A stretch of DNA of 63,623 bases from the NCBI RefSeq assembly GCF_014174215.1, contig NZ_JABEQL010000021.1, positions 1 through 63,623 on the forward strand, given 5' to 3'. A model generated the notes under the pieces. The model did no database searches, was not told where the DNA came from, and was given only the letters and a program-made list of their open reading frames with translations. The position numbers were made by a program, and so were the translations under genes. Source of the stretch: Gluconacetobacter tumulicola. GTDB lineage: Bacteria > Pseudomonadota > Alphaproteobacteria > Acetobacterales > Acetobacteraceae. Of the stretch, positions 9,751-17,629 are shown one piece after another (the stretch's first letter is position 1; each line of letters begins with the position of its first letter).

Positions 9751-12101
9751 TGACCCAGCATATTCCATCTGGCGGGACGGACGGCGCACGGCCGACCTTC
9801 TCGCGCGTCTGCGTGATCGGCTCGGGGGTGATGGGGGCGGGGATTGCCGCCCAGATCGCCAATGCCGGGGTGCCGGTGCTGCTGCTGGACCGCAAGGCGG
9901 ACGGGGCGGACCCGAACGCGCTGGCCAATGACGCGATCGCCAGGGCGCTGAAGACCGATCCGGCGCCCTTCATGGACCCGGCGGCGGCGAAGCTGATCAC
10001 GACCGGCAATATCGATGACGATCTGGCCCGGGTCGCGGAATGCGACTGGGTGGTCGAGGTGATTATCGAGCGGCTGGACCTCAAGCAGGCGCTCTATCGC
10101 CGGCTTGACGCCGTCCATCGGCCCGGCACGCCGATTTCGTCGAATACGTCGACCATTCCGCTGGCGCGGCTGGTGGAGGGGCTGCCGGCGCGTTTCACGC
10201 GCGATTTCCTGATTACGCATTTCTTCAACCCGCCGCGCTACATGCGGCTGCTGGAAATCGTGACCGGGCCCACGACCGATCCGGCGCATGTCGGTGCGGT
10301 GACGGATTTCTGCGACCGGTGGCTGGGCAAGAGTGTCGTGCGGGCCAAGGATACGGCGGGCTTCATCGCCAACCGCATCGGCACGTTCTGGATGCAGGCG
10401 GCGGCGCGGGTGGCGGTGGACCATGGGCTGACGGTGGAGCAGGTCGATACGATCATCGGCCGGCCGTTCGGCATTCCCAAGACCGGTGTGTTCGGATTGC
10501 TGGACCTGGTGGGCATCGATCTGATGCCGCATATCTCGGCCAGCATGAAGTCGCTGCTGGCGGCCGGGGACCGGTACCATGCCTTTGCCGACGATCTGCC
10601 GCTGATCGGGAAGATGATCGAGGGGGGCTATACCGGCCGCAAGGGCAAGGGTGGCTTCTACCGCATCAACAAGGCGGGCGGTGGGAAGGTCAAGGAATCG
10701 ATCGATCTGGCCACGGGCGCCTATGCGGTCTCCGAACGGTTTGCGCTGCCGCCGGGTGCGGGGGATATGGCGGGGCTGCTGGCCGCCAATGACCGGTTCG
10801 GGGCCTATGCGCGCAAGGTGATGGGCGAGACGCTGGCCTATGCGGCGTCGCTGGTGCCCGAGATCTCGGACGATATCGTCGGTATCGACAAGGCGATGGA
10901 GCTGGGATTCAACTGGAAGAAGGGGCCGTTCGCGCTGATCGACCAGATCGGGGCCGCGAAGCTGGCTGCGTTGCTGCGTCAGGAAGGGATCGCGGTGCCG
11001 GCGCTGGTCGAGGCGGTCGGGGATGGGCGGTTCTATCAGGATCGGGACGGCGTGACCCGGGCCTTCGGCGTGGATGGTGGCTGGCATCCGGTGGCGCGCG
11101 CTGAAGGGGTCATCCTGCTGGAGGATTTCCGCAAGGGTGGCAAGCCGGTGCTGTCGAGCCGGTCGGGCGCGCTGTGGGATATCGGCGACGGGGTGGCGTG
11201 CTTCGAGATCACGACGAAGATGAACACGTTCGATGAGAGCGTGATGGCGATCCTGGAAAAATCGATCGCCCATGTCGGGGAGCATTTCAAGGCGCTGGTG
11301 CTCTATTCGGATGCCACGCATTTTTCGGCCGGAGCCAATCTTGGCCTGGCGGCCTTTGCGGCGAACATGGCGGCGTGGGGGGAGATCAGGAAGCTCATCG
11401 TGCGCGGGCAGGCGGTCTACAAGACGTTGAAATATGCGCCGTTCCCGGTTGTGGCGGCGCCGGCCGGCATGGCGCTGGGCGGCGGGTGCGAGATCGTGCT
11501 GCATGCCGATGCCGTGCAGGCGCATGCGGAGAGTTATATCGGGCTGGTCGAATGCGGGGTGGGGCTGGTCCCCGGCTGGGGCGGGTGCGGCGAAATGCTG
11601 GACCGGCTGCGGGCCGATCCGCACACGGCCGGGGGGCCGATGCCGCCGACGCGCGAGGTGTTCGAGATGATCGCCACGGCGCGGGTCTCGAAATCGGCGG
11701 CCGAGGCGCGGCGGATGCATATCCTGCGTGATCGCGACGGCATCACCATGAATCGCGACCGGCTGCTGGCCGACGCGAAGATGCTGGCGCTGTCGCTGGT
11801 CGAGGGATACCGGTCGCCGCCGAAGCCGGAATTCCATCTGGCGGGGGCGGGCGGGAAGCTTGCGCTCGACATGGCGGTTGAGGGTATGGCGCGGCAGGGC
11901 ATCGCGACACCGCATGACGTGACGGTCGCGGGGAAGCTGGCCTTTATCCTGACCGGCGGTGCGCATGACAGCACGGAGAATGTGACGGAGGAGGACATGC
12001 TGGAGCTGGAGCGCGCGGCGTTCCTGGAGCTGATCCAGAGCATTCCGACATTGGACCGGATCGAGCACATGCTCGAAACCGGCAAGCCCCTCAGAAACTG
12101 A
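9750..12101 (+). CDS. 3-hydroxyacyl-CoA dehydrogenase/enoyl-CoA hydratase (FadN-like)
   Basis: A bifunctional beta-oxidation enzyme of 783 residues that hydrates enoyl-CoA and oxidises 3-hydroxyacyl-CoA with NAD. The dehydrogenase half comes first: Rossmann motif GSGVMGAGIAAQIANAG (about residues 25-41), SSNTSTIPL, and HFFNPPRYMRLLEIV with the catalytic His. The hydratase half is C-terminal, with the oxyanion segment APAGMALGGGCEIVLHADAV (about 570). This order is the reverse of E. coli FadB and matches the FadN type. The ATG at 9750 overlaps the thiolase stop; the longer upstream reading is only thiolase sequence in another frame. Confidence 0.93.
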   Translation: MTQHIPSGGTDGARPTFSRVCVIGSGVMGAGIAAQIANAGVPVLLLDRKADGADPNALANDAIARALKTDPAPFMDPAAAKLITTGNIDDDLARVAECDWVVEVIIERLDLKQALYRRLDAVHRPGTPISSNTSTIPLARLVEGLPARFTRDFLITHFFNPPRYMRLLEIVTGPTTDPAHVGAVTDFCDRWLGKSVVRAKDTAGFIANRIGTFWMQAAARVAVDHGLTVEQVDTIIGRPFGIPKTGVFGLLDLVGIDLMPHISASMKSLLAAGDRYHAFADDLPLIGKMIEGGYTGRKGKGGFYRINKAGGGKVKESIDLATGAYAVSERFALPPGAGDMAGLLAANDRFGAYARKVMGETLAYAASLVPEISDDIVGIDKAMELGFNWKKGPFALIDQIGAAKLAALLRQEGIAVPALVEAVGDGRFYQDRDGVTRAFGVDGGWHPVARAEGVILLEDFRKGGKPVLSSRSGALWDIGDGVACFEITTKMNTFDESVMAILEKSIAHVGEHFKALVLYSDATHFSAGANLGLAAFAANMAAWGEIRKLIVRGQAVYKTLKYAPFPVVAAPAGMALGGGCEIVLHADAVQAHAESYIGLVECGVGLVPGWGGCGEMLDRLRADPHTAGGPMPPTREVFEMIATARVSKSAAEARRMHILRDRDGITMNRDRLLADAKMLALSLVEGYRSPPKPEFHLAGAGGKLALDMAVEGMARQGIATPHDVTVAGKLAFILTGGAHDSTENVTEEDMLELERAAFLELIQSIPTLDRIEHMLETGKPLRN

Positions 12102-12120
12102 CGCAAGGGGAGACAGAGAG

Positions 12121-13911
12121 ATGCAAACCTATACACCGCCCCTGCGCGACATGAAGTTCGTGCTGACCGAGCTGCATGATTTCTCGCGGCTCACGACGCT
12201 CGCGGCGTTTTCCGAAGTCGATGCCGATCTGGCGGAGACGGTGCTGGAGGAGGGGGGAAAATTCACCTCCGAAGTGCTGTTGCCGCTGAACATGTCCGGC
12301 GACCGGGAGGGGTGCCGGCTGGAGAATGGGGTCGTCACCACGCCCAAGGGGTTCCGGGAGGCTTATCGGCAGTTCTGCGAGGGGGGCTGGTCGGCGCTGT
12401 CGGCACCGCCGGAATTCGGCGGGCAGGGGCTGCCCGAGACCATCGGCATGATGCTCTCGGAGATGATCTGTGCGACCAACCTGTCGTTCGGCCTGTATCC
12501 GGGCCTGACCGGTGGCGCGATGGTGGCGCTGCGCAAATATGGCTCGGAAGAGCTGAAGGCGCAGTATCTGCCGAAGATGATCAGCGGCGAATGGTCGGGG
12601 AGCATGTGCCTGACCGAGGCGCATTGCGGCACGGATCTGGGGCTGCTGCGCACGAAGGCGGTACCGCAGGAGGATGGGACGTACCGGGTCAGCGGGGCGA
12701 AGATCTTTATCTCGGCCGGAGAGCATGACCTGTCCGAGAACATCATCCATCTGGTGCTGGCGCGGCTGGCGGATGCCCCGGCCGGGATCAAGGGGATCAG
12801 CCTGTTCCTGGTGCCGAAATACCTGCCGCGCGAGGACGGGACGCCGGGCGAGCGCAATGGCGTGCTGTGCACGGGCATCGAGCACAAGATGGGCATCAAG
12901 GCCTCGGCAACCTGCCAATTGGCCTTCGATGACGCGAAGGGCTGGCTGGTCGGCGCCCCGCACAAGGGGATGCAGGCGATGTTCGCCATGATGAATGCCG
13001 AGCGGCTTGGCGTGGGCATCCAGGGGCTGGGGATTGCCGAGGTCTCGTACCAGAGCGCCGTGGCCTATGCGAAGGAGCGGCTGCAGGGGCGGTCGCTGGC
13101 GGGGGCGAAATATCCGGCGTTGCCGGCCGACCCGATCGTCGTGCATCCCGACGTGCGGCGCATGCTCATGACCATGCGCGTCAATGCCGAGGGCTGCCGG
13201 GCGCTGGGGGCGTGGGTGGCGATGACCCTGGATGTGGCCGAGCATGGGGCCGACGAACGCCAGCGCCGCGACGCCGAGGATTTCGTGGCGCTGATGACGC
13301 CGGTGGTGAAGGCGCTGTTCACCGACCTGGGGTTCGAATCGGCCAATCTGGCGGTGCAGACCTATGGCGGGCATGGCTATATCGCCGATCATGGTGTCGA
13401 GCAGCTGGTGCGGGATTCGCGGATTGCGATGATCTATGAAGGCACGAACGGGATTCAGGCGCTCGACCTGGTGGGGCGCAAGCTGCCGCTGCATATGGGG
13501 CGCAATCTGCGCGGGCTCTTTCACCCCATCGCGGCGTTTATTGCCGAGAACAAGGAGAATCCGCTGCTGGGCGAGATGGTCGCCGGGCTGGAGCGTGCGT
13601 TCGGCGCGTTGCAGCTTGCGACCGGACAGGTTGCCGAGCGCGGGATGAAGGACCCGGAGGAGGCGGGGGCGGCCGCGACGGATTATCTGCGCCTGATCGG
13701 GCTGGTCTCGCTGGCCTATCTCTGGGCGCGGACGGTGGCGGTGGCCGTGCCGAAATCCTTCGCCGCCGGGCCGGATCAGGCATTCTACAGCGGGAAGATT
13801 GCCTCCGCCCGTTTCTTCTACGATCGTGTTCTTCCGGAATCGGCGTCGCTTTATCTGAAGATCAAGGCGGGCAAGGCGTCGATGATGGCGCTGGCCGACG
13901 ACGCCTTCTGA
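12121..13911 (+). CDS. fadE: acyl-CoA dehydrogenase (long FadE-type)
   Basis: An FAD-dependent acyl-CoA dehydrogenase of 596 residues, longer than the 380-residue short-chain enzymes and matching the subfamily with an extra C-terminal domain. It introduces the first double bond into acyl-CoA and passes electrons to ETF. Motifs include MCLTEAHCGTDLGLLRTKA (about residue 160), QTYGGHGYIADHGVEQLVRDSRIAMIYEGTNGIQALDLVGRKL with the region of the catalytic Glu (about 415-455), and the usual terminal KAGKASMMALADDAF. GGGGAGA precedes the ATG. It is the third gene of the thiolase operon. Confidence 0.93.
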   Translation: MQTYTPPLRDMKFVLTELHDFSRLTTLAAFSEVDADLAETVLEEGGKFTSEVLLPLNMSGDREGCRLENGVVTTPKGFREAYRQFCEGGWSALSAPPEFGGQGLPETIGMMLSEMICATNLSFGLYPGLTGGAMVALRKYGSEELKAQYLPKMISGEWSGSMCLTEAHCGTDLGLLRTKAVPQEDGTYRVSGAKIFISAGEHDLSENIIHLVLARLADAPAGIKGISLFLVPKYLPREDGTPGERNGVLCTGIEHKMGIKASATCQLAFDDAKGWLVGAPHKGMQAMFAMMNAERLGVGIQGLGIAEVSYQSAVAYAKERLQGRSLAGAKYPALPADPIVVHPDVRRMLMTMRVNAEGCRALGAWVAMTLDVAEHGADERQRRDAEDFVALMTPVVKALFTDLGFESANLAVQTYGGHGYIADHGVEQLVRDSRIAMIYEGTNGIQALDLVGRKLPLHMGRNLRGLFHPIAAFIAENKENPLLGEMVAGLERAFGALQLATGQVAERGMKDPEEAGAAATDYLRLIGLVSLAYLWARTVAVAVPKSFAAGPDQAFYSGKIASARFFYDRVLPESASLYLKIKAGKASMMALADDAF

Positions 13912-13993
13912 CGCGCATGCCGTCCTGCTTCGCCGGGTGGAGGAGCGGGACGGCATTTCGTGCGGATCTGCCTGCTTTCTGGGGAACGATGTG

Positions 13994-14491
13994 ATGGTCC
14001 ATCTGTCTGACACTTCGCCGGCGGGGGCGCGGTCCGCGGGATTTCGTCCGCTGCCCCTGCTCAGTGGAACCGGCTTCGATGCGGCGATCGGCGGGTTTGA
14101 CGTGGCGGAATCGGACGGGCGATTGCTGGCCGGCTTTACCGTGGAGCCTCGTCACTGCAATCACGCGGGGGTCTGCCATGGCGGGATGATCGCCACCGTC
14201 TTTGACGGGTATATGGCCATGGCGACACTGTTCGAGAATGATCTGCAGGTGCCTATCCTGCCCACGATGTCACTGGTCGTCGATTTCCTGGCGCCGGGCA
14301 TGCCGGGCGACTGGGTGGAGTTCAGCGCCGACGTGCTGCGGGTCACGCGGAATACGGTCTTCGTCCAGGGGCTGGCGCGGGTGGAGGGCAAGCCGATCGG
14401 GCGGGCCAGTGGTGTCTATAAACGGCTCGCGCCCGATTCCGAGTTGCCGTTCGATACCGGAAAGTTGCTGCGCGATTTCCTGCGGAGCTGA
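13994..14491 (+). CDS. PaaI-family hot-dog thioesterase
   Basis: A 165-residue single hot-dog-fold protein, likely an acyl-CoA thioesterase of the PaaI/YigI type. The family signature HAGVCHGGMIATVFDGYMAMA (about residues 57-77) holds the HGG motif and the catalytic-type Asp. It lies 82 bp after the acyl-CoA dehydrogenase and probably belongs to the same transcript, where it could release CoA from dead-end or excess acyl-CoAs. Either GTG 13991 or ATG 13994 could start it; GGGGA lies just upstream. Confidence 0.85.
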   Translation: MVHLSDTSPAGARSAGFRPLPLLSGTGFDAAIGGFDVAESDGRLLAGFTVEPRHCNHAGVCHGGMIATVFDGYMAMATLFENDLQVPILPTMSLVVDFLAPGMPGDWVEFSADVLRVTRNTVFVQGLARVEGKPIGRASGVYKRLAPDSELPFDTGKLLRDFLRS

Positions 14492-14664
14492 CCGGGTTGC
14501 TTCTCCGCGCGGGCTGCGCGCGCGGCAATTCCCGTCGCGGATAGCCGGGTTGCACCGGTGGGTGGCGTATATCGGGCGTTTTTGTGTTTCAGACTGTTCA
14601 GCCGTCAAGTCCAAACCGGGATGCCGCATACGGCGGTGCCCGACATGCTCTGGAGGATTGCCTT

Positions 14665-15258
14665 ATGTCTGGATTGCGCAGGTCGTCATTCCATATCGGC
14701 TTGGCCCTGGTGGCCGGGTTGATGGGAGCATCATCCGCCGGTCATGCGGACACCAGGGTCGGAGGGGCCGTCTTTCCCGATGATCTGAAGATCGGCAATA
14801 CGTCCCTGAAGCTCAATGGCGTGGGAGTGCGTGTCTTCTATCATCTGGTGGATGGGTATGCGACCGGGCTTTACCTCGTCTCGCCGGCCCATGATGGTAA
14901 AACTATTGCCGAGGGGCCGAATCCGAAGGTCATTTATACCGAATTCCTTCATGATGCGCCGCTGGAGCGGGTGAAGGATGAATATGATTCGATCCATGCC
15001 CGCTACTGCAAGCTTTATGCATGCAGTGCACAGAACGAAGCCTCCTATGCCGCTTTTACCGGCCATCTGGCTGCCGCGAAGAGGGGGGAGGCGCAGCTTA
15101 TCCTCGTGACGGACCAGGGGGTCAGCATGCAGCGCAACGGTGTGGTGGTGGCGTCGATCGCTGACCCCTCGTTCGGGGTGGGGCTTGTGCAATCGCTGCT
15201 GAGTGCGGCGGCGCCGACCGAAGGGTTTCGCGACGGGCTGCTGGGTGCGGCGAACTGA
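14665..15258 (+). CDS. exported chalcone-isomerase-like protein
   Basis: A 197-residue protein with a signal peptide (cleavage near GHA-DT, about residue 29) and a chalcone-isomerase-like domain. The family hallmark GVGVRVFYHLVDGYATGLYL (about 53-72) follows FPDDLKIGNTSLKLNG. Bacterial members are periplasmic or membrane-associated and thought to bind fatty acids or similar ligands rather than to isomerise chalcones. The ATG is preceded by GGAGG at 8 bp. Its position behind a beta-oxidation operon fits lipid binding, but that is inference. It ends at a strong terminator. Confidence 0.8.
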   Translation: MSGLRRSSFHIGLALVAGLMGASSAGHADTRVGGAVFPDDLKIGNTSLKLNGVGVRVFYHLVDGYATGLYLVSPAHDGKTIAEGPNPKVIYTEFLHDAPLERVKDEYDSIHARYCKLYACSAQNEASYAAFTGHLAAAKRGEAQLILVTDQGVSMQRNGVVVASIADPSFGVGLVQSLLSAAAPTEGFRDGLLGAAN

Positions 15259-15266
15259 GGAGGGGG

Positions 15267-15301
15267 CCTGGCCTCGCGGTTTCGGAGGCCGGGTTTTTTT
15301 T
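15267..15301 (+). terminator. rho-independent terminator
   Basis: A 9-bp stem (CCTGGCCTC with GAGGCCGGG, one G-T pair), a 9-nt loop and a run of eight T follow 8 bp after the stop of the chalcone-isomerase-like gene. This is a classic intrinsic terminator for the plus-strand genes. It abuts the stop codon of the convergent TetR gene. Confidence 0.85.
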
Positions 15302-16095
15302 CAGGCCATTGATTTATCGAGTATATCGGAAGAGGCTTGGGCAGCGGGGCGGCGTCCCGGCTTCGGCGTGCGCCCTGTCGGGCGGTTGCGTGGCCTGGTC
15401 GATGTGGGGGCGGTTTCCCTGTCCGCTTCCGTTTCGGCCTGGTGCCTGAAAATGGTGAAGATCTGGTGGGCGATCTGGTCGTGGGACATGCGGCCGCTGC
15501 GGTACCAGTCGCTGGCGGTGTTGAGGACGCGCAGCAGCAGGATCCGGTAGATGTCGCGATCGATCGTGGACGGCAGCGGCAGGTCGTCGATGATGTTGCG
15601 AAAGATCGTCTCGAATTCATCGCGTTTCTTGATCAGCGCGCTGCGCACGTCCGGCGGTGCGGAGATGATGCTGTTCATCAGCGGGAGCGTGATGGATGTC
15701 AGGCTGAGCTGGATATCCAGCAATTCGGCGCAAGCGGCCTCGAGCCTGGACCAGGGCGCGGTATGGGGCGCGATGGCCGAGAAGATCCGGCTGGCCGCCG
15801 CGTCGAGCGCGCGGTTATGGATCTCGACGAAAAGGGATTCCTTCGACTGGATGTGGTAGTAAAGCGATCCGGCCATCATGCCGACCGCATCCGCGATCTG
15901 GCGGATCGAGGTGGCCTTGTAGCCGCGTTCGGAGAAAAGCTGCGCGGCGACCTCGAGAATCTCCTGCCGACGTTCGGCCTGTGTGCCGGATTCCTCGCCA
16001 TTCGGGCTGCCCTGGAGCGCGCGCATGGCGGAGAGGACGGACCGTCCGGCGGGCGCCCGGGTTCTTCTGTTCGGCGGCGTGCGGGATATCGTCAT
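15301..16095 (-). CDS. TetR/AcrR-family transcriptional regulator
   Basis: A repressor-type regulator of 264 residues by the chosen start. After a basic, proline-rich N-terminus comes the DNA-binding domain: ERRQEILEVAAQLFSERGYKATSIRQIADAVGMMAGSLYYHIQSKESLF (about residues 42-90). The rest should be an all-helical ligand domain, with a basic, low-complexity tail. It is divergent from the nitronate-monooxygenase-like gene and flanked by the fatty-acid genes. Palindromes of one type lie before fadL, the thiolase operon and the divergent gene, so it is the best local candidate for an acyl-CoA-responsive FadR/PsrA-like regulator. The start is uncertain (16179, 16095 or 16026). Confidence 0.85.
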   Translation of the reverse strand: MTISRTPPNRRTRAPAGRSVLSAMRALQGSPNGEESGTQAERRQEILEVAAQLFSERGYKATSIRQIADAVGMMAGSLYYHIQSKESLFVEIHNRALDAAASRIFSAIAPHTAPWSRLEAACAELLDIQLSLTSITLPLMNSIISAPPDVRSALIKKRDEFETIFRNIIDDLPLPSTIDRDIYRILLLRVLNTASDWYRSGRMSHDQIAHQIFTIFRHQAETEADRETAPTSTRPRNRPTGRTPKPGRRPAAQASSDILDKSMA

Positions 16096-16278
16096 TCTCG
16101 GTCGATTCCAGAACTGGATTGTTTCGGCCCGTCGGTCCGACATTTGAAAGAATACAGGATTTGTTGGGAGATTTGTCATTTTCTATTGGCATCGTAAGGT
16201 TTTGTGCCCTCAACCATCCGTGATGGAAGGGGCCGCGTTTGCGGCTCGACGCGGACTGGCGCCCGGAGTAGATAAGGG

Positions 16279-16292
16279 CTAACAAATGTTAG
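16279..16292. promoter_or_regulatory. palindromic operator, best copy
   Basis: CTAACA-AA-TGTTAG is a perfect 6-2-6 inverted repeat in the TetR/nitronate-monooxygenase intergenic region, 53 bp upstream of the latter's start. It is the best member of a set of related sites at 4278, 8100, 8334 and 8561 and could mediate autoregulation of the TetR gene. Confidence 0.6.
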
Positions 16293-16345
16293 AAATTTTG
16301 GGTGCGATTGCCGGGGGCGGAACCCGTGGCGGGTGGGAGAGGGGC

Positions 16346-17326
16346 ATGTCCATGCCGATGACGTTTCAGGGCAGGCTGGCGTTGCCGGCCATCGTCGCGC
16401 CCATGTTTCTTGTCTCGACCGTCGAACTGGTCCTGGCCTGTTGCCGTGCCGGGGTGGTGGGATCGTTTCCCGCGCTGAATGCGCGACCGGCGCCGGTTCT
16501 GGAAGAATGGCTGCACTGCCTGACATCGTCCCTGACCGGGAAGGATGCGCCGTTTGCCGTCAATCTGATTGTTCACCGCAGCAATGCCAGGCTGGACGAG
16601 GATCTGGCGCTGGTGGTCAAGTACAAGGTGCCGGTTGTCATTACGTCGCTTGGTGCGCGGCCCGAAGTCAATGATGCGGTGCATGGGTATGGCGGCATCG
16701 TCCTGCATGATGTGACGACCAATGAATTCGCGCGAAAGGCGGTGTTGCGCGGAGCGGACGGGTTGATCGCGGTGGCCGCCGGAGCGGGGGGACATGCGGG
16801 AACGCAATCGCCCTTCGCGCTGGTGCAGGAAATCAGGGCGTGGTTCGATGGGCCGCTCGCGCTGTCCGGTGCCATTGCGAACGGCCGCGCGATTGTCGCG
16901 GCGCGGGCGCTGGGGGCCGACCTGGCCTATATCGGCTCGGCGTTCATCGCGACGGAGGAAGCGGCAGCCGACCCGCGCTACAAGCAGATGATCGTGGAAT
17001 CGTCTGCTGAGGACATCGTCTATTCAAACCTGTTTACCGGTGTGCATGGCAATTATCTGGCCCCCAGCATTCGTGCGGCCGGTCTTGACCCGCATGCCCT
17101 CGCCTTGTCCGATCCGTCGCGCATGGACGTGTCGACATTCTCGGGCGGCGGGACGAAGGCGTGGCGGGATATCTGGGGGGCGGGGCAGGGGATTGGCGCG
17201 GTCGAATCGGTTGTGCCGGCCGCGACGCTGATTGCCCGGCTGCGGCGGGAATATCGGGATACGCTCGCCCTGCTGGCGGACGAAGATCGTGCGTTGAAGG
17301 GGAACCATATGCGTGCGGGTGGTTAA
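16346..17326 (+). CDS. nitronate monooxygenase/2-nitropropane dioxygenase-like flavoprotein
   Basis: An FMN-dependent TIM-barrel enzyme of 326 residues. Family features are LPAIVAPMFLVSTVELVLACCRAGVVGSFPALNAR (about residues 10-45), the FMN-binding segment AAGAGGHAGTQSPFALVQEIR with a catalytic-type His, and LSGAIANGRAIVAARALGADLAYIGSAFIAT. Members oxidise nitronates; some act as enoyl reductases. The start was set at 16346 because GGGAGAGGGG lies directly upstream, and a start at 16286 would fall inside the palindromic operator. Shared operator motif and position suggest a link with fatty-acid metabolism. Confidence 0.88.
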   Translation: MSMPMTFQGRLALPAIVAPMFLVSTVELVLACCRAGVVGSFPALNARPAPVLEEWLHCLTSSLTGKDAPFAVNLIVHRSNARLDEDLALVVKYKVPVVITSLGARPEVNDAVHGYGGIVLHDVTTNEFARKAVLRGADGLIAVAAGAGGHAGTQSPFALVQEIRAWFDGPLALSGAIANGRAIVAARALGADLAYIGSAFIATEEAAADPRYKQMIVESSAEDIVYSNLFTGVHGNYLAPSIRAAGLDPHALALSDPSRMDVSTFSGGGTKAWRDIWGAGQGIGAVESVVPAATLIARLRREYRDTLALLADEDRALKGNHMRAGG

Positions 17327-17373
17327 AGGGTAGGGTTTTCCGGCTGATCGACAGGATCTGAAAGGTGTCTGGC

Positions 17374-17583
17374 ATGTCGTTTTCCATCAATTCGACCGTT
17401 CGTGAGATTCTTGCCGATGAGCGGGCCAAGGCGGCTGTGGAGACGGTTCTGCCCGGTTTCTCCAAACATCCGCAGATCGGGATGGCCAAGGGCCTGTCAT
17501 TGAAGACGCTGGCGAAATTTTCGGGTGGCGTGATGACGGACGAGGTCCTGGAAAAGATCGATACGGGTTTGAAAGCGCTGTAG
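17374..17583 (+). CDS. small conserved helical protein
   Basis: A 69-residue protein with the pattern STVREILADERAKAAVETVLPGFSKHPQIGMAKGLSLKTLAKFSGGVMTDEVLEKID. This resembles a short helical domain also found at the C-terminus of some secreted glycoside hydrolases (from memory, not checked). AAAGG lies 10 bp before the ATG. It follows the nitronate monooxygenase by 47 bp and may be cotranscribed. Function unknown. Confidence 0.65.
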   Translation: MSFSINSTVREILADERAKAAVETVLPGFSKHPQIGMAKGLSLKTLAKFSGGVMTDEVLEKIDTGLKAL

Positions 17584-17629
17584 GGGCTGGTATCTGACCT
17601 GACGGGTGGAGGTTGCCTGAAAGGATCGG

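Noticed and set aside
9018-12068. A 1016-codon open frame on the minus strand
   Set aside because: It lies opposite the thiolase and FadN-like genes; its arginine- and histidine-rich translation has no family resemblance and is a by-product of GC-rich third positions.
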